Notes: generated by a model from the sequence alone, not told the origin. Counted from the stretch's first letter, positions 1 to 7,452 are shown. The stretch is 10,778 bases of DNA from Campylobacteraceae bacterium (GCA_027023325.1 JALVVQ010000180.1:1-10778), one strand, 5' to 3'. Translations and numbers: made by a program.

Positions 1-678
1 AACAGGCATTCGTGCAACAGTTGGCTTTTTCTTGTAAGTACCATAAGTTCCGATACTCACCTCCTCACCCTCTTCATTCATAGAATTGCCTATGCGAGCT
101 TCAACCCATTTACCGCCTTTGGTTTCTGAAGCTGTTATGGCTACTTGACCCGTTAATCCAAAAACAATATTAAGCTTAGTTGTCTCACCAGCTTTTACCT
201 CAAAAGGTACTTTGTCTATTTTATATCCACTATAGGTAACATCTGTTAAAGTATATTTCCCAGCAGGAAGGCGTGCAACAGTTGGCTTTTTCTTGTAAGT
301 ACCGTAAGTTCCAATACTTACATTTTCGCCCTCTTCGTTTATAGAATTACCTATACGAGCTTCAACCCATTTTCCACCTTCTGTCTCGGATGCTGTAATT
401 TCCACTTTGCCGGTCTGTTTAAAATAGAGATGCAACACTTTTTTCTCTTTATTCTTCAGTACAAACTGCTTCTGCATCTTCATCCCATTGTAACTGGATG
501 TGATGAGAAATGCTCCGATAGGTAGTATTCTCTGACAGGATTTAGCCTTGGTAGGTACACACCAGACGATCTCATCATCCAGATTCGGTTCGCCATCCAG
601 GATCGGATAGATATGTACTGAGGCTTTGACTCTGGGCCCACCCTGCTCTTCAGCGGTATCTATGGTCACTTTCCCACT
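1..678 (-). repeat. Three tandem 87-88-residue repeat units inside the VWA gene
   Basis: Read on the minus strand, the units run 678-415 (88 codons, diverged), 414-154 (87 codons) and 153 to the window edge (partial). Units two and three are offset by exactly 261 bases. Over their shared 51 residues they differ at seven positions, and both contain GGKWVEARIGNS and SIGTYGTYKKKPTVAR. Unit one shares only the frame (SGKV near the start, LPIGAF in place of LPAGKY) and the length. The LPAGKYTL motif and alternating hydrophobic pattern suggest small beta-sandwich (carboxypeptidase-regulatory or Ig-like) modules. The array may continue beyond the edge. Confidence 0.85.
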
Positions 679-1593
679 CTTGAGTTGGATAGTGACCGAG
701 TTGTTCCTCTTGGCTTTGAGAGCGATGTCTCCCTCTACTATCTGTACTTCCGAGGTACGGTTATAGCTGGCTTTGATATGTGCTTTCCCTACCTTGGCTG
801 GGATCTTTGGACTCTCTTCACTGCCGCTACAGAGTACCTTTCCTTCTTGTGTGACCTCCCACTGCATCCCGGATACATTGAGTCCGGTAGGAGACATCTG
901 GTATCTTGCGATGAGTTCCAAGGTAGTATTTTTGAGCACGATTGGTTTTGGCTTGGGTTTTGGTTTGGCAACTTTTTTTGCGATCACCTTGATGGCTTTG
1001 TTTAGAGCGACTGCATTTTTGGCTGAGAAATACTCTCCTCCAGTCGCTTTGGCGACACAAGCAAGCTGCTTGTCAGTGTTTGCATCTACATTGAAGCCTA
1101 CCACATGGGCGACAAAGTTGATCCCCTCTGCCTTGAGCTGTTTGGCAGTGACACAGGGATCCTCTTCACAGCTCTCTCGCCCATCAGAGATAAGGATGAT
1201 CGTGGTCTGATCCTCATACTGACGCAGAGAGTTAGCGACTTGACGCAGGGATTTGGCGATTGGGGTCATCCCTTTGGGCTGTATCGCAAAGACCGTATCG
1301 ATCATCTGCTTTTTGTTGACCTTGGCTATGGGGAGAATGGTCTGGATATCATTGCAGTCCCCTTTGATGCGATGCCCATAGACAGTGAGCCCCAGCTCTA
1401 CCTTGGGGTTCCACTTCTGCACGACTGATTTGAGTGCATCACGAGCGATGACGATCTTGTTGACCCCATCGATCTGCCCCCACATACTGCCTGATGCATC
1501 GAAGATGATCATCGCTTTGGGTCGATTCTCTGCAGACATAACAGAAAATGACACAACCATGACTAAAAACAACTTCATCCATATACGCTTCAT
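1..1593 (-). CDS. Secreted von Willebrand factor A domain protein with C-terminal tandem repeats (partial, 3' end off window)
   Basis: The frame is open from the ATG at 1593 to the left edge, giving 531 residues with no stop. Residues 1-21 form a signal peptide (MKRIWMK, a hydrophobic run, then cleavage near VMSA). Residues about 24-205 are a VWA domain with a complete MIDAS metal site: D32-A-S34-G-S36, T110 (GMTPI) and D137 (ISDGRES). Cysteines C80, C142, C147 and C179 could form disulfides. A Lys-Pro linker (210-217) leads to a beta-rich region, then three repeats of about 87 residues starting at S306, T394 and T481. The third is cut by the window edge. AAGGA lies five bases before the ATG. 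VWA proteins of this exported type usually bind ligands or partners through the metal site; no partner gene is visible and the substrate is unknown. The repeat DNA looks more AT-rich than the VWA part. The domain call is firm, the role is not. Confidence 0.9.
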   Translation of the reverse strand, partial: MKRIWMKLFLVMVVSFSVMSAENRPKAMIIFDASGSMWGQIDGVNKIVIARDALKSVVQKWNPKVELGLTVYGHRIKGDCNDIQTILPIAKVNKKQMIDTVFAIQPKGMTPIAKSLRQVANSLRQYEDQTTIILISDGRESCEEDPCVTAKQLKAEGINFVAHVVGFNVDANTDKQLACVAKATGGEYFSAKNAVALNKAIKVIAKKVAKPKPKPKPIVLKNTTLELIARYQMSPTGLNVSGMQWEVTQEGKVLCSGSEESPKIPAKVGKAHIKASYNRTSEVQIVEGDIALKAKRNNSVTIQLKSGKVTIDTAEEQGGPRVKASVHIYPILDGEPNLDDEIVWCVPTKAKSCQRILPIGAFLITSSYNGMKMQKQFVLKNKEKKVLHLYFKQTGKVEITASETEGGKWVEARIGNSINEEGENVSIGTYGTYKKKPTVARLPAGKYTLTDVTYSGYKIDKVPFEVKAGETTKLNIVFGLTGQVAITASETKGGKWVEARIGNSMNEEGEEVSIGTYGTYKKKPTVARMPV

Positions 1594-1612
1594 CTCTATC
1601 CTTTAAAAGTAG

Positions 1613-1630
1613 TTTATTGATTGTACTATA
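1613..1630 (-). promoter_or_regulatory. Possible promoter of the VWA gene
   Basis: On the minus strand TATAGTACAAT lies 27-37 bases before the VWA start codon and could serve as a -10 region, giving a leader of about 20 bases. I see no convincing -35 hexamer at the expected distance, so this is tentative. Confidence 0.35.
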
Positions 1631-1656
1631 AAATTGTGGCAAAAATAGGGCAGAGG

Positions 1657-1722
1657 CACTAAACCCGAATCCGTAAATAGAAAGAAGTATTAGTTTTCTA
1701 TTTGCGGATTTGGGCTAAAGTG
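1657..1722. repeat. Long imperfect palindrome (20-bp stem, 11-base loop) in intergenic DNA
   Basis: Bases 1664-1683 pair with 1695-1714 over 20 consecutive positions around an 11-base loop (1684-1694). Beyond a small internal loop, CACT (1657-1660) also pairs with AGTG (1719-1722). Two pairs, 1674/1704 and 1667/1711, are G-U in plus-strand RNA but would be A-C mismatches in minus-strand RNA, so the fold suits a plus-strand transcript. No T-run follows, so it is not a standard terminator. It lies between two minus-strand genes, about 65 bases upstream of the VWA start. It could be a REP- or MITE-like repeat, a small RNA, or an operator; nothing here decides which. Confidence 0.7.
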
Positions 1723-1859
1723 AAGTTGTTTTTAGTTTTTAGACAAGGGGCTATAGAGAACAAAAACCAAGCTGAGGTATATAGGGGGGGCTCAAGACTT
1801 GGATATTGTTTTCCGCAGCACAAAGTATAACAATAAATTGTGTCAAAATTATGTCAAGC

Positions 1860-1881
1860 AAAAGCATTCAGGTGCTTTTTT
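1860..1881. terminator. Weak hairpin with flanking A and T runs, possible bidirectional terminator
   Basis: AAAAGCA (1860-1866) pairs with TGCTTTT (1873-1879) around a six-base loop. Six Ts follow the core on the plus strand; four lie on the minus-strand side. It sits about 57 bases beyond the stop of the minus-strand gene at 1938. Only two G-C pairs support the stem, so strength is doubtful. A second 9-bp hairpin (1930-1938 with 1950-1958) overlaps the stop codon of that gene but has no T-run. Confidence 0.35.
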
Positions 1882-1937
1882 AAAAAATATGAGGAGAATG
1901 CCAGAAAAGAGTGAGGATTTAAGTGGTCAGAGAAATG

Positions 1938-2387
1938 CTACTTTTGGAAGCATTTCTCCTGAGAGATGTCAAAGCGGAACAGTTCTGCTTTGCTGGCAGC
2001 ACTGCGGTAGAGATAGGAGATCTTTATCTGTGCATCCAAGAATCTTTTGGAAGAGCGGCAGACTCCCTCAGTGATCGCTTTCTCCATGCGTGCATGGTCT
2101 TTTGCCTTGACCGTCTCATCGCTCTTGGCACCGGTATTGATCTCGAATAGATACTTTAGCGTGGTGTCTTTGGCGGAAATCTGGACGAGGGTGGTATATT
2201 TATCTACAGTTTGAGGAAGGGTTTTGTTCATCTCCTCGGCAGCCAGTTTGACGATCTTTCTGTTTTGCTCTGCAAGCTGCTTGACAGAGAGCTCTTGGGT
2301 TTGTATCTTTGGTGTGGGGGCTGATGCGGATGATGCCACAAGGCTTTGTGAGAGCAAAATAAGGCTTACCAGTAGTGTTTTTTTCAT
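1938..2387 (-). CDS. Small secreted two-cysteine protein of unknown function
   Basis: A 149-residue protein with a clear signal peptide (MKKTLLVSLI, hydrophobic to about residue 18, then VASSASA, cleavage near residues 21-23), so it should be periplasmic or outer-surface. The mature part begins with a charged helix (about 33-55), continues as KYTTLVQISAKDTTLKYLFEI, a beta-hairpin-like stretch, and ends with GVC110 ... IKISYLYRS ... ELFRFDISQEKC146. The two cysteines probably form a disulfide. The pattern of one Cys before a FLD segment, an I-x-Y-x-Y strand and a terminal Cys resembles small periplasmic proteins annotated only as hypothetical in many Proteobacteria; I cannot name a family. GGAG lies five bases before the ATG. 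It is divergent from the radical SAM gene, and its own role cannot be read from context. Confidence 0.8.
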   Translation of the reverse strand: MKKTLLVSLILLSQSLVASSASAPTPKIQTQELSVKQLAEQNRKIVKLAAEEMNKTLPQTVDKYTTLVQISAKDTTLKYLFEINTGAKSDETVKAKDHARMEKAITEGVCRSSKRFLDAQIKISYLYRSAASKAELFRFDISQEKCFQK

Positions 2388-2412
2388 AGTTTCTCCATAG
2401 TTGTGCGGTAAT

Positions 2413-2428
2413 ATTGGCTATAATTATG
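2413..2428 (+). promoter_or_regulatory. -10 region of the ygiQ-like operon in a divergent intergenic region
   Basis: TATAAT occupies 2419-2424, inside GGCTATAATT. A start near 2431 would leave a leader of about 22 bases before the ATG at 2453. No good -35 is seen. The surrounding 15 bases (GGCTATAATTATGCC) are nearly palindromic, so the same site could also supply CATAAT as a minus-strand -10 for the secreted-protein gene at 2387. GGAG at 2445-2448 is the ribosome binding site of the plus-strand gene. Confidence 0.65.
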
Positions 2429-2452
2429 CCAAATCTAGATTAATGGAGTACC

Positions 2453-4252
2453 ATGTTTCTACCTACTACCCCAGAAGAGTTGCGCACCCTAGGCTGGGAG
2501 CAGCTTGATGTGATCCTTGTTTCCGGTGATACTTATGTCGATACTGCCTACAATGGTATCGCGATCGTGGGCAAGATACTGGTCGATGCGGGGTATCGTG
2601 TAGGGGTGATCGCACAGCCCGATATCAGTAGCGGCGCAGACATCACCCGTCTGGGAGAGCCCAGACTCTACTGGGGGATCAGTGGTGGATTGGTAGACAG
2701 CTTGGTCGCTAACTACACCGCTACCAAAAAGTTCCGCAAGAGCGACGACTTTACCCCCGGTGCTGTAAACAATCGTCGTCCTGACAGAGCCGTCATCAAG
2801 TACGCCAATCTCATCCGCCAGCACTTCAAGGGTACCGTGCCGCTGGTACTGGGTGGCGTAGAAGCGAGTCTGCGACGGGTAGCACACTATGACTTCTGGA
2901 CAAACAAGGTACGCCGTAGCCTGCTTTTTGATGCCAAGGCAGAGGTGCTGGTCTATGGTATGGCAGAGAAGGCGGTTGTGGAGCTGACCGATGCCTACAG
3001 GGATCAACGCCCCATAGAAGATATCCAAGGTATCTGTTATGTCTCCAAGACAGCAGAATCAGCATTAGATAAAGGGTATTTTACTCTTCCTAGCTATGAA
3101 GAGTGTGCTTCGGACAAGAATGCCTTCATCTCCATGTTTCACCACTTCTACGCCAATAATGAACCTGGTATCTCCAAAGGACTGATACAAAAACATGACA
3201 GCAGGTATCTCATCCAGACCCCTCCGCAACCCAGCATGAGCACTGAGGAGATCGACCATGTCTATGATCTGGGCTATGAGCGTGATGTGCACCCCTACTA
3301 CAAATCCCAAGGGGAGGTACGAGGACTCCAGACGATACAGTTCTCCGTGACCACACATCACGGCTGCTATGGTGAGTGCAACTTCTGTGCAATCACCGTG
3401 CATCAGGGGCGTACCATCCGAAGCCGTAGCCAAGACTCTATTGTGGGCGAAATAGACCGCTTCAAGGAGCACAAAGACTTCAAAGGTATCATCAATGATG
3501 TCGGAGGAGCGACTGCCAACATGTATGGCTTTGAGTGTGACAAGAAGCGCAAAAGCGGTGTCTGTCAAGACATCCCCTGCACCAGCGGACAGGTCTGCCC
3601 TATCCTGCGACCTACCCACGCACCACAGATCGAGATGCTGGGCAAGATACGCAAGCTGCCTCATGTCAAAAAAGCCTTTGTCAACAGCGGTATCCGCTAT
3701 GACCTGATACAAGAGGACAAACAGCACGGCAAGGCCTATCTCAAAACCCTCGTCGATCACCATATCTCAGGACAGATGAAAGTCGCCCCCGAACACATCG
3801 ATGACAAAGTCCTCAAGCTCATGAATAAACCAGATAAAGACACGCTTATGCGCTTCAAAGCAGACTTTGATGCTTATAACAAAGCCTCTGGCAAAAAGCA
3901 GTTTCTCACCTACTATCTCATCGCCGCGCACCCGGGCAGCAAACTCCGTGATATGGAAAACCTTAAAGCCTTTGCCAACAGTGAGCTACATCTCAATCCC
4001 GAACAGGTACAGGTCTTCATCCCTACCCCGTCTACCTACTCCGCCCTGATGTACTATACCGAGATGGATCCATGGACACGACAGCCTGTCTTTGTCGAGA
4101 AAGACCCACAACGCAAGCAGAAACAAAAAGATGTCGTCACACAAAAGGGTGGCTATCATAAAGAGGGAAAGACGCAAAAAATCAAACGCAAAGACGAAAA
4201 GATAAACTATAAGGCATACAAGGAGCTGCATGGCTTTAGAAAGTACTACTAA
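2453..4252 (+). CDS. ygiQ: YgiQ family radical SAM protein (UPF0313)
   Basis: A 599-residue radical SAM protein of the YgiQ/UPF0313 family. The N-terminal third starts with PTTPEELRTLGWEQLDVILVSGD and contains the family segments DTAYNGIAIVGKILVDAGY and GGVEASLRRVAHYDFW, a B12-binding-like fold. The radical SAM core carries C305-x3-C309-x2-C312 (GCYGECNFC), which binds the 4Fe-4S cluster that cleaves S-adenosylmethionine. Further conserved cysteines lie at C362, C371, C376 and C382. The C-terminal tail after about residue 555 is rich in lysine. It is shorter than E. coli YgiQ (about 740 residues), mainly at the C-terminus. The family is widespread and its reaction has not been firmly assigned; RNA or protein modification is often guessed. 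Start: GGAG at 2445 and the promoter at 2419 fit the ATG at 2453. It overlaps the next gene by 23 bases, so the two are co-translated. Confidence 0.95.
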   Translation: MFLPTTPEELRTLGWEQLDVILVSGDTYVDTAYNGIAIVGKILVDAGYRVGVIAQPDISSGADITRLGEPRLYWGISGGLVDSLVANYTATKKFRKSDDFTPGAVNNRRPDRAVIKYANLIRQHFKGTVPLVLGGVEASLRRVAHYDFWTNKVRRSLLFDAKAEVLVYGMAEKAVVELTDAYRDQRPIEDIQGICYVSKTAESALDKGYFTLPSYEECASDKNAFISMFHHFYANNEPGISKGLIQKHDSRYLIQTPPQPSMSTEEIDHVYDLGYERDVHPYYKSQGEVRGLQTIQFSVTTHHGCYGECNFCAITVHQGRTIRSRSQDSIVGEIDRFKEHKDFKGIINDVGGATANMYGFECDKKRKSGVCQDIPCTSGQVCPILRPTHAPQIEMLGKIRKLPHVKKAFVNSGIRYDLIQEDKQHGKAYLKTLVDHHISGQMKVAPEHIDDKVLKLMNKPDKDTLMRFKADFDAYNKASGKKQFLTYYLIAAHPGSKLRDMENLKAFANSELHLNPEQVQVFIPTPSTYSALMYYTEMDPWTRQPVFVEKDPQRKQKQKDVVTQKGGYHKEGKTQKIKRKDEKINYKAYKELHGFRKYY

Positions 4253-5507
4253 ACCCTACGACCTCATCATCATTGGCGCAGGTGCCGCAGGGATGATGGC
4301 TGCCATCACAGCTGGAAGAAGAGACAAGCGCGTCTTGCTTCTGGAGAAACTCCCCAAGATCGGCGCCAAGCTCAAGGCCACAGGCGGCGGACGATGCAAT
4401 CTCTCCAATACTCTCCCCAACGAGGATTTCACTGAAGCTTTTGGTAAGGATGGACGCTTTATGCAAAGAGCGATCGATGCCTTTGATCATCATGCACTAA
4501 GAGCCTTTTTTGGCGAGATCGGCGTAGAGACCGATGCACCTGATGGGTTCCGCATCTTCCCTGCAGGACACAACTCACAGACAATCCTCGATGCACTCTC
4601 CACTGAAATGAAGCGTGTAGGCGTAGAGGTCCGATGCAACAAAAGGGTTACAAAGATAGAAAAAAGCAATGCACTATTCAATATAACTGCAGGGTGCATA
4701 ACACGCACCAAGGCACCCATCACATACACCACGCAGACTCTCGTTTTGGCTACAGGAGGCAAAGGCTATCCACAACTCGGAGCCGAAGGAGATGGCTATG
4801 CTCTGACAGCAGATCTCGGACATACCACGACACCCATATATCCCGCTATGATGCCCCTCGAAGTAGCAGAGAAATGGGTAGAGAAATGCCGTGCAGATAC
4901 GATACCAAATGCCCATATTACCGTTAATATTAAAAAGTATAGAAAACTACAAGCACGGGGGGATCTAATCTTTACCAGAGAGGGCATACGAGGGCCTGTG
5001 GTGCTAGACTTTTCCAGAGAGATTACACCCCTGCTCGACAAAGGAATGGAGGTTCCAATATTAATCAATATGATAAAAGGAATGGACGAGGAAGCTGTGC
5101 GAAAACAACTCAAAGGAAAGCTCTCTGACAACACCCATTACACGACTTTACAACTACTCCAAACACTCCTACCTGCCTCTCTCTCAGAAGTACTTTGTCA
5201 ACTCTCAGATGCTAATCCCCTGCTGGGGTTTTCCAAACAAAAAGGAGCAACCAGAGAGAGACTCATCCAGTTGCTGGCATGGACACCCCTGACAGTCATA
5301 GGACATAATGGATTTGACAAGGCGATGATCACCAGAGGCGGTATCAAGCTGGGAGAGATAGACCATCATACAATGGAGAGTAAACTGACAAAAGGATTAT
5401 TTTTTTGTGGAGAAGTGGTCAATCTAGATGGTCCTTGCGGAGGATACAACCTCCAGTGGGCATTTAGCAGTGGATATTTGGTGGGAATCTCGGCTTCTGT
5501 CCTCTGA
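4230..5507 (+). CDS. HI0933/YhiN family FAD-dependent oxidoreductase
   Basis: A 425-residue flavoprotein. The N-terminus has the dinucleotide-binding motif G16-A-G18-A-A-G21 after a hydrophobic strand, with E39 at the end of the second strand (RVLLLEK) to hold the ribose of FAD. The family signature TGGGRCNLSN follows at 51-60. The C-terminal signature CGEVVNLDGPCGGYNLQWAFSSG (residues about 393-415) closes the FAD site. Length is typical of the HI0933 family. E. coli YhiN of this family has been reported to make dihydrouridine in 23S rRNA (RdsA), and other members (BaiN) reduce bile acid intermediates; a role in RNA modification is plausible here but not shown by sequence. AAGGAG at 4220-4225 lies four bases before the ATG, within the end of the ygiQ-like gene. 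The stop is 39 bases from the convergent PPK2 stop, with no clear terminator between. Confidence 0.93.
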   Translation: MALESTTKPYDLIIIGAGAAGMMAAITAGRRDKRVLLLEKLPKIGAKLKATGGGRCNLSNTLPNEDFTEAFGKDGRFMQRAIDAFDHHALRAFFGEIGVETDAPDGFRIFPAGHNSQTILDALSTEMKRVGVEVRCNKRVTKIEKSNALFNITAGCITRTKAPITYTTQTLVLATGGKGYPQLGAEGDGYALTADLGHTTTPIYPAMMPLEVAEKWVEKCRADTIPNAHITVNIKKYRKLQARGDLIFTREGIRGPVVLDFSREITPLLDKGMEVPILINMIKGMDEEAVRKQLKGKLSDNTHYTTLQLLQTLLPASLSEVLCQLSDANPLLGFSKQKGATRERLIQLLAWTPLTVIGHNGFDKAMITRGGIKLGEIDHHTMESKLTKGLFFCGEVVNLDGPCGGYNLQWAFSSGYLVGISASVL

Positions 5508-5546
5508 GTGCTTATTGAATCTAACCGATTAAGACGAAAACATATC

Positions 5547-6512
5547 CTACTTTGTCATGCTAAATTTGAATTGCTTCTCCATGCGTATCGATTCATCCCT
5601 ACCATAGACGATGATACTTCTGTCTACTTTGATATCCTCTTTTTTTGGTTTGTCTGGATAGTCCACAAAGTTGAGAATATGCTTGATGGTGTTGAGTCGC
5701 GCCTTCTTCTTGTTGTCACTCTTGACGATCGTCCAGGGAGCCGCTTCGGTATGGGTAGCTGAGAGCATCATAAACTTCGCCAGACTATACTCGTCCCAAA
5801 GCCGCTGTGACTCTTTGTCGACGGGAGAAAGTTTATATTGCTTGAGTGGATCTGTCTCTCTAGCCTTAAATCTCCGTGCTTGCTCATCCTTGGAGACAGA
5901 AAAGTAGAACTTGAACAGCTGTATCCCCTCGTCTACCAGCATCTCTTCAAATTCTGGCGCATCTTTGAGGAATTTATGATGTTGACGCTCTGTACAAAAT
6001 CCCATCACTGGTTCTACCATCGAACGGTTATACCAGCTACGGTCAAAGAGTACGATCTCTCCGGCTGCAGGCAGATGGGTCACATAGCGCTGGAAGTACC
6101 ACTGGGTACTCTCCTTCTCATTAGGCTTCTCCAAGGCGACGACTCTGGCGCCTCTGGGATTAAGGTGCTCGGTGATTCGCTTGATCGTGCCGCCCTTTCC
6201 TGCGGCATCACGCCCTTCAAAAATCATCAGTATTTTAAGTCCTTTACTCTTGGCATAGTTTTGAAACTTGAGAAGTTCTACCTGTAGACTGGCAAGTTCT
6301 TTCTCATATTCAATCGTCTCAATCTTTTTCCAGATCTGCACTTTGCCTTTGGTCTTTATCTTCTCTTTGAAACTGCGTTTTTTCTCTTTTTTCCCCTCTT
6401 GCTTCTTGCCTTTTTTGACCACTGTTTTCTTCTTTACAGTATTTTTCTTCACTATAGCCTTTTTTGCTTCAATCTTTTTGCCCTCGTTTTTCTTTTTATT
6501 TTTCTCTGCCAT
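5547..6512 (-). CDS. ppk2: Polyphosphate kinase 2 (class I PPK2) with lysine-rich N-terminal tail
   Basis: A 321-residue PPK2, which transfers phosphate between polyphosphate and nucleoside diphosphates; class I members mostly make ATP or GTP from ADP or GDP and may run in reverse. Walker A is EGRDAAGKGG (residues 99-108), Walker B is LFDRSWYNR with D157, and the lid holds RETDPLKQYKLSP (218-230). These match class I one-domain PPK2. The first 60 residues are exceptional: 26 are lysine, mixed with few hydrophobic residues, so this is a disordered cationic tail rather than part of the kinase fold. It could bind the polyanionic polyphosphate or other acids (inference). AAGGAG lies five bases before the ATG. 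The gene is 46 bases downstream of a second PPK2 and is probably its operon partner. A 6-bp hairpin (6538-6543 with 6548-6553) lies between them. Confidence 0.94.
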   Translation of the reverse strand: MAEKNKKKNEGKKIEAKKAIVKKNTVKKKTVVKKGKKQEGKKEKKRSFKEKIKTKGKVQIWKKIETIEYEKELASLQVELLKFQNYAKSKGLKILMIFEGRDAAGKGGTIKRITEHLNPRGARVVALEKPNEKESTQWYFQRYVTHLPAAGEIVLFDRSWYNRSMVEPVMGFCTERQHHKFLKDAPEFEEMLVDEGIQLFKFYFSVSKDEQARRFKARETDPLKQYKLSPVDKESQRLWDEYSLAKFMMLSATHTEAAPWTIVKSDNKKKARLNTIKHILNFVDYPDKPKKEDIKVDRSIIVYGRDESIRMEKQFKFSMTK

Positions 6513-6558
6513 TTTGTCTCCTTTTTTGTGTTGTTATGATTGGGAACCCAATCTGCTG

Positions 6559-7452
6559 CTAGTGATCGTATTTACCACTTCTGGCCCTCTGTGCATCCAT
6601 AATCTCTACCTCTCTGGCACCAGAGATTACAATCTCATTGTCTAGGGCAAAATCAAGGCTCTGGTCTCTATTTTCATAATTGATTGCATTGAGTATGATT
6701 TTTAGCACTTCCAATCTCGCTTTGAACTTATCATTAGAGCGCACCACCATCCATGGGGCATTATGCGTATGTGTTTGCTTAATCATCTCATACTTTGTGA
6801 TCGTAAAATCATCCCAGCGCTCTTGTGCCTGCATATCGATCTCACTCAGTTTCCATTGGCGCAGAGGATCGGTCTTTCGTCGCTCGAAACGCTTGGCCTG
6901 CTCGTCTTTTGTCACAGAAAAGTAGAGTTTTATCAGTACCGTTCCTTGCCTGGTCAAATCCTTCTCAAAATCCCCTACTCCATCCATGAAGTCTTCGTAC
7001 TCCTTCTGTGTACAGAACCCAAAGACATGCTCCACCATCGCTCGGTTATACCAACTGCGATCAAACAGCACGATCTCTCCTCCAGTAGGAAAATTCTCTA
7101 CATACTTTTGATAAAACCATTGGGTTTTTTGCTCTTCTGTCGGTTTGCCAAGCGCCACCACCCTATAATGTTTCTCATTCATATAGCGGGTGGTTCGTCG
7201 TATCGTTCCGCCCTTACCTGCGGCATCACGCCCTTCAAAGAGAATAATCATTTTCTTATTGGTCTCCTCTAGATGTTTCTGGAGCTTAATCAGTTCTGCC
7301 TGATACGGCTTTAGCGCGACTTCATTGCGTCGTTTCCTTACCGCTTTTTTGACAAAAGTCTTCTCTACTTTGGATTTTTTATAGCCTTCAATGACTTTTT
7401 CCATAGGTATTTTTTCACCATCTATCTCCAGCATACCTCTCTGTTCATTCAT
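6559..7452 (-). CDS. ppk2: Polyphosphate kinase 2 (class I PPK2), first of a tandem pair
   Basis: A 297-residue PPK2 paralogous to its downstream neighbour. Walker A is EGRDAAGKGG (residues 73-82), Walker B is LFDRSWYNR with D131, and the lid contains RRKTDPLRQWKLSEID (191-206). The N-terminal 45 residues are charged but lack the lysine-rich tail of the partner. The core (about residues 47-265) aligns with the partner segment by segment, for example TQWFYQKYVENFPTGGEIVLF against TQWYFQRYVTHLPAAGEIVLF, yet differs enough that the duplication is old. AAGGAG (7464-7459) lies six bases before the ATG at 7452. It is the first gene of a two-gene minus-strand unit whose promoter must lie in the 7453-7669 intergenic region. 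Two copies may differ in nucleotide preference or direction (inference). Confidence 0.94.
   Translation of the reverse strand: MNEQRGMLEIDGEKIPMEKVIEGYKKSKVEKTFVKKAVRKRRNEVALKPYQAELIKLQKHLEETNKKMIILFEGRDAAGKGGTIRRTTRYMNEKHYRVVALGKPTEEQKTQWFYQKYVENFPTGGEIVLFDRSWYNRAMVEHVFGFCTQKEYEDFMDGVGDFEKDLTRQGTVLIKLYFSVTKDEQAKRFERRKTDPLRQWKLSEIDMQAQERWDDFTITKYEMIKQTHTHNAPWMVVRSNDKFKARLEVLKIILNAINYENRDQSLDFALDNEIVISGAREVEIMDAQRARSGKYDH

Larger units (their letters stand above)
1594..1937. other. Non-coding interval between VWA gene and small secreted protein gene
   Basis: About 340 bases with no credible gene. It holds the tentative VWA promoter, the palindrome at 1657-1722, a seven-G run at 1784-1790 inside a weak stem (CCAAG 1767-1771 with CTTGG 1798-1802, TGAG 1773-1776 with CTCA 1791-1794), and a short hairpin at 1860-1881. 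The short plus-strand reading frames that start here continue into the antisense of the secreted-protein gene and have no protein-like character. Confidence 0.6.

Noticed and set aside
1..414. CRISPR-like or mobile repeat at the left edge
   Set aside because: The repeat is 261 bases long, stays in frame and codes for protein modules; there are no spacers or inverted ends.
685..1428. Several plus-strand open frames opposite the VWA gene
   Set aside because: They are shadows of the VWA domain, whose MIDAS motifs and signal peptide prove the minus-strand frame.
1923..2150. Plus-strand open frames opposite the small secreted protein
   Set aside because: The minus-strand frame has a signal peptide, a ribosome binding site and a divergent promoter; the plus frames have none.
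3065..3763. Long minus-strand open frame (232 codons) opposite the radical SAM gene
   Set aside because: It is the antisense of a well-conserved coding region including the CxxxCxxC site, has no ribosome binding site and no protein-like motifs.
5508..5546. Possible terminator between the convergent flavoprotein and PPK2 genes
   Set aside because: Only a short bulged stem (AATC with GATT) can be drawn, with no T-run; too weak to call.
5508..6645. Plus-strand open frames opposite the PPK2 genes, including a phenylalanine-rich one at 6268-6645
   Set aside because: The Phe-rich, membrane-like sequence is just the complement of the lysine-rich PPK2 tail.
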